From an uncultured Clostridia bacterium (GTDB taxonomy: Bacteria; Bacillota; Clostridia; Christensenellales; UBA1242): a stretch of DNA of 15,283 nucleotides. Under the pieces are notes generated by a model. It did not search any database. It was not told the DNA's origin and saw only the letters and a list, made by a program, of their open reading frames with translations. Made by a program: the position numbers and the translations under genes. The stretch spans positions 1 to 15,283 of the forward strand of contig CAMPBB010000002.1 of the NCBI GenBank assembly GCA_946635125.1, in the 5' to 3' direction. This document shows, piece by piece, positions 13,414 through 15,283 of the stretch (the first letter of the stretch is position 1; the number at the start of each line of letters is the position of its first letter).

Positions 13414-14685
13414 ATGAAAAAATTGTTAAGTTTTTGTTTTGCTTTTTTGATGTTGCCGTTTTTGCTAATTTTTGGTGGAAGTGTGAAAAATGAAAGTGTT
13501 GAAATTATGTTAAAATGTTTGGATGAAACTGTTTGTTGGAGTGATTCTTTGCTTGATGTTAAAACAACCGATTATCAGTTTGAACTTCAAAAGCGTGGTT
13601 TTTCTATGTGGCATAATTATAGGGCAAATCTTGTAAAGAAAATTGTTAACATGAACTTTTCTTATGAGCAGGCTTTTGGTTATGTGTTCCCAGGGCTTGA
13701 CAAAAAAGTGAATGAAATGGTTTCAAAAATAGATAAATCTGCCATTGATGCAAGTTTTCGTTTCCAACCAAACTCAAAACAAAAGTTTGTGTATTCAAAC
13801 GAAAGAAGCGGAAGATATGTTAACAAAGAACAGTTATATAAATCCTTGTTAAAAAGATTGGAAAAAACAGGCAAGATTGAAATGGTTATCACGCCAACAA
13901 CCATTTTGCCAAAAGTGACAAAAAAAGAGTTAATAAGTCAAACAAAACTTATTGCAACATTTGAAACATCTTACGCCAAAAGCAGTGAAAACAGAAAGCA
14001 AAACATACGGCTTGCTCTAAACTCATTAAATGGGCTTGTTTTAAAACCAAACAAAGTTTGTTCTTTTAATAATATCACAGGCAAAAGAACAAAAGAAAGG
14101 GGCTACAAAGAAGCAAACATTATAATAAACAATGAATATGTTGAAGGGTTCGGGGGCGGAGTGTGCCAAGTTAGTTCAACATTATATAACGCACTTTTGC
14201 TTGCTGATGTTTGCGTTGTTGAAAGTCACCCACACAGTTTGGAAAGCAGTTATGTTTTAAGTGGGTTTGATGCAATGGTGAGTTTTGGTGTGAGTGACTT
14301 AAAATTTGTGAATAAAGGGGAGAATCCACTATTTGTTGAAACCTATTTTAGCGATGAAAAAATTGGCGTTAAAATTTATGGAACAAGCCTTCCATACAAA
14401 ATCACAAGGAAAAATGAAGTATTAAAAGAAATACATCCGTCAGAAGATGTTGTGATTCAAGACAAAACGCTTTTGCTTGGGGAAAAAGTTTACAGAACAT
14501 TTCCAAAAGTTGGAAAACAAGTAAAAAGTTATTTGGAATATTCAAAAGATGGAAAAGTGTTAAAAACAACAAGGCTAAGAGTGCAAACCTATAAGCCAAT
14601 TCAAGGAGTTTTGCGTGTGGGAACAAAAGTTGAAGAAGAAAACAATTCTCAAACTTTTTCAAATTTTAAACCTTTAATGCAATAA
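13414..14685 (+). CDS. VanW-family (YoaR-like) cell-wall-associated protein
   Basis: A 423-residue exported protein. Residues 1-23 are a signal peptide (KK, then a hydrophobic stretch). Residues 110-180 resemble the PG_binding_4 domain that precedes VanW in YoaR-type proteins, ending in the FETSYAKS entry segment (183-190). The VanW domain covers about 191-325, with NGLVLKPNKVCSFNN, the conserved EGFGGGVCQVSSTLYNALL (244-262) and HPHS (272-275). Residues 340-405 look like a G5-type beta domain. VanW is an accessory gene of vancomycin clusters, but most relatives, including this one, have no resistance context; the biochemical role is unknown and presumably concerns peptidoglycan. The frame is open back to 13339, inside the preceding terminator; GAGGG (13404-13408) and the signal peptide identify the ATG at 13414. 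No confident promoter was found in the gap. Confidence 0.88.
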   Translation: MKKLLSFCFAFLMLPFLLIFGGSVKNESVEIMLKCLDETVCWSDSLLDVKTTDYQFELQKRGFSMWHNYRANLVKKIVNMNFSYEQAFGYVFPGLDKKVNEMVSKIDKSAIDASFRFQPNSKQKFVYSNERSGRYVNKEQLYKSLLKRLEKTGKIEMVITPTTILPKVTKKELISQTKLIATFETSYAKSSENRKQNIRLALNSLNGLVLKPNKVCSFNNITGKRTKERGYKEANIIINNEYVEGFGGGVCQVSSTLYNALLLADVCVVESHPHSLESSYVLSGFDAMVSFGVSDLKFVNKGENPLFVETYFSDEKIGVKIYGTSLPYKITRKNEVLKEIHPSEDVVIQDKTLLLGEKVYRTFPKVGKQVKSYLEYSKDGKVLKTTRLRVQTYKPIQGVLRVGTKVEEENNSQTFSNFKPLMQ

Positions 14686-14699
14686 CTATGCTCAAACAT

Positions 14700-14748
14700 T
14701 TGACTAAACAAATCTTTTAGTGATAACATATAATCATATTATTAGGAG
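14700..14748 (+). promoter_or_regulatory. Promoter region and ribosome site of the antiporter gene
   Basis: A perfect TATAAT (14729-14734) points to a start near 14741 but lacks a good -35. TTGACT (14700-14705) is too far for it, yet is 16 bases from GATAAC (14722-14727). A short inverted repeat ACTAAA/TTTAGT (14703-14708, 14716-14721) lies between. AGGAG (14744-14748) precedes the ATG by seven bases. Confidence 0.5.
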
Positions 14749-14755
14749 ATTTGTT

Positions 14756-15283
14756 ATGTGGTGGATTTGGCCAATTTATGCCGTTTTACTTGTTGTGATG
14801 ACTTTTTTGTCAATCGTTCTTGCTCGCCTTGTTGATGTTTTGGATAAGAAAACAAAAATGGGTGGTGGACTTTTGGGGGGAGTGTTGCTTGCTGGAATAA
14901 CAAGCCTACCAGAACTGGTAACTTCACTTTCAGCCATTTTGCTTATTGGCAATGTTGACATGACTTTTGGAAACATTTTGGGTTCAAACTTTTTTGATGT
15001 TGTTGTGATTGGTCTTTCCATGCTTTTAATGTTTAAAATTGTCAAAAAGAGCGGAGTTAGCAAAAACACAGGGATTTTAATGCTGTTATGCTTTGGTGTA
15101 ACGCTTGTGATATTCTTGTTTGATGTGTTTAACTTAAATTGGGTTATTCCAGGTGTTAACATTCATGCACTTTCTTTAATCTTTATTGCTTTTTATGTGT
15201 TTGTTGTTCTTCTTTCAGCAAAGAAAGATGACAATCTAGGTGATGAAGTGGAAGAACAAAAAGAAAACAAGTTTATGAGTTTT
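14756..15283 (+). CDS. Sodium/calcium exchanger-family cation antiporter, N-terminal part (runs off window)
   Basis: The frame is open from the ATG at 14756 to the window edge, giving 176 residues with no stop. The alpha-1 repeat of the CaCA (Na_Ca_ex) family is clear: AGITSLPELVTS (46-57), with Pro52 and Glu53 as the core of the cation site, and FGNILGSNFFDVVVIG (71-86), with Asn73, Asn78 and Asp81. Hydrophobic helices lie at about 5-25, 36-64, 79-96, 106-124 and 136-154. A hydrophilic segment from 155 (KKDDNLGDEVEEQKE) looks like the cytoplasmic loop between the two halves, with the alpha-2 repeat expected beyond the edge. Proteins of this type exchange Ca2+ or other cations for Na+ or H+ across the membrane; the ion cannot be told. 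The ribosome site AGGAG supports the start. Confidence 0.9.
   Translation, partial: MWWIWPIYAVLLVVMTFLSIVLARLVDVLDKKTKMGGGLLGGVLLAGITSLPELVTSLSAILLIGNVDMTFGNILGSNFFDVVVIGLSMLLMFKIVKKSGVSKNTGILMLLCFGVTLVIFLFDVFNLNWVIPGVNIHALSLIFIAFYVFVVLLSAKKDDNLGDEVEEQKENKFMSF

Noticed and set aside
14776..15162. Minus-strand open frame of 128 codons
   Set aside because: It is the complement of the clear CaCA antiporter gene, which carries the alpha-1 signature and a ribosome site.

Overview
The window is AT-rich chromosomal DNA (roughly a third G+C by eye) from a low-G+C Gram-positive-type bacterium. Standard bacterial code applies: UGA terminates mrnC, rlmB and cca, and Trp is encoded by UGG. Gene content points to an uncultured Bacillota lineage (Clostridia or a related Bacilli group): mini-RNase III, a SigH-type sigma factor, a CwlD-like amidase, a VanW/YoaR-type wall protein and RmuC. 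The species cannot be named from the sequence. Every gene is on the + strand except one very small cysteine-rich gene.

Layout. (1) 1-402: the 3' end of alaS, stopping right after the editing domain, then a terminator. (2) 482-3418: a membrane-anchored beta-solenoid (DUF4097-like) protein and a cytosolic-looking arginine-type ADP-ribosyltransferase, closed by a terminator. (3) 3474-4178: a CwlD-like amidase. (4) 4224-8301: a tight operon mrnC-rlmB-sigH-dnaX-ybaB-recR covering rRNA processing and modification, a sigma factor, the clamp loader and recombinational repair, ending in a strong terminator. (5) 8450-8926: a monocistronic unknown protein. (6) 9025-11621: cca and rmuC, translationally coupled. 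(7) 11618-11746, minus strand: a 42-residue, eight-cysteine peptide with its own promoter, 5' hairpin and ribosome site. (8) 11911-13319: a three-gene accessory operon (three-helix membrane protein, HicB-like orphan, unknown 207-residue protein). (9) 13414-14685: a VanW-family wall protein. (10) 14756 to the edge: the first part of a Na+/Ca2+-exchanger-family antiporter.

Start-site logic. Almost all genes have a good Shine-Dalgarno sequence. The three that do not (amidase, mrnC, cca) each have a -10 hexamer ending six bases before the ATG, so the predicted transcription start falls on the A of the start codon. This suggests leaderless mRNAs. It also moves the cca start downstream of the longest open frame.

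Most noteworthy: the leaderless pattern, the hidden cysteine-rich gene, the ADP-ribosyltransferase beside a surface-type solenoid protein, the AlaRS without its C-terminal domain, and the HicB-like orphan operon. No CRISPR array, insertion sequence, tRNA or rRNA gene was seen.
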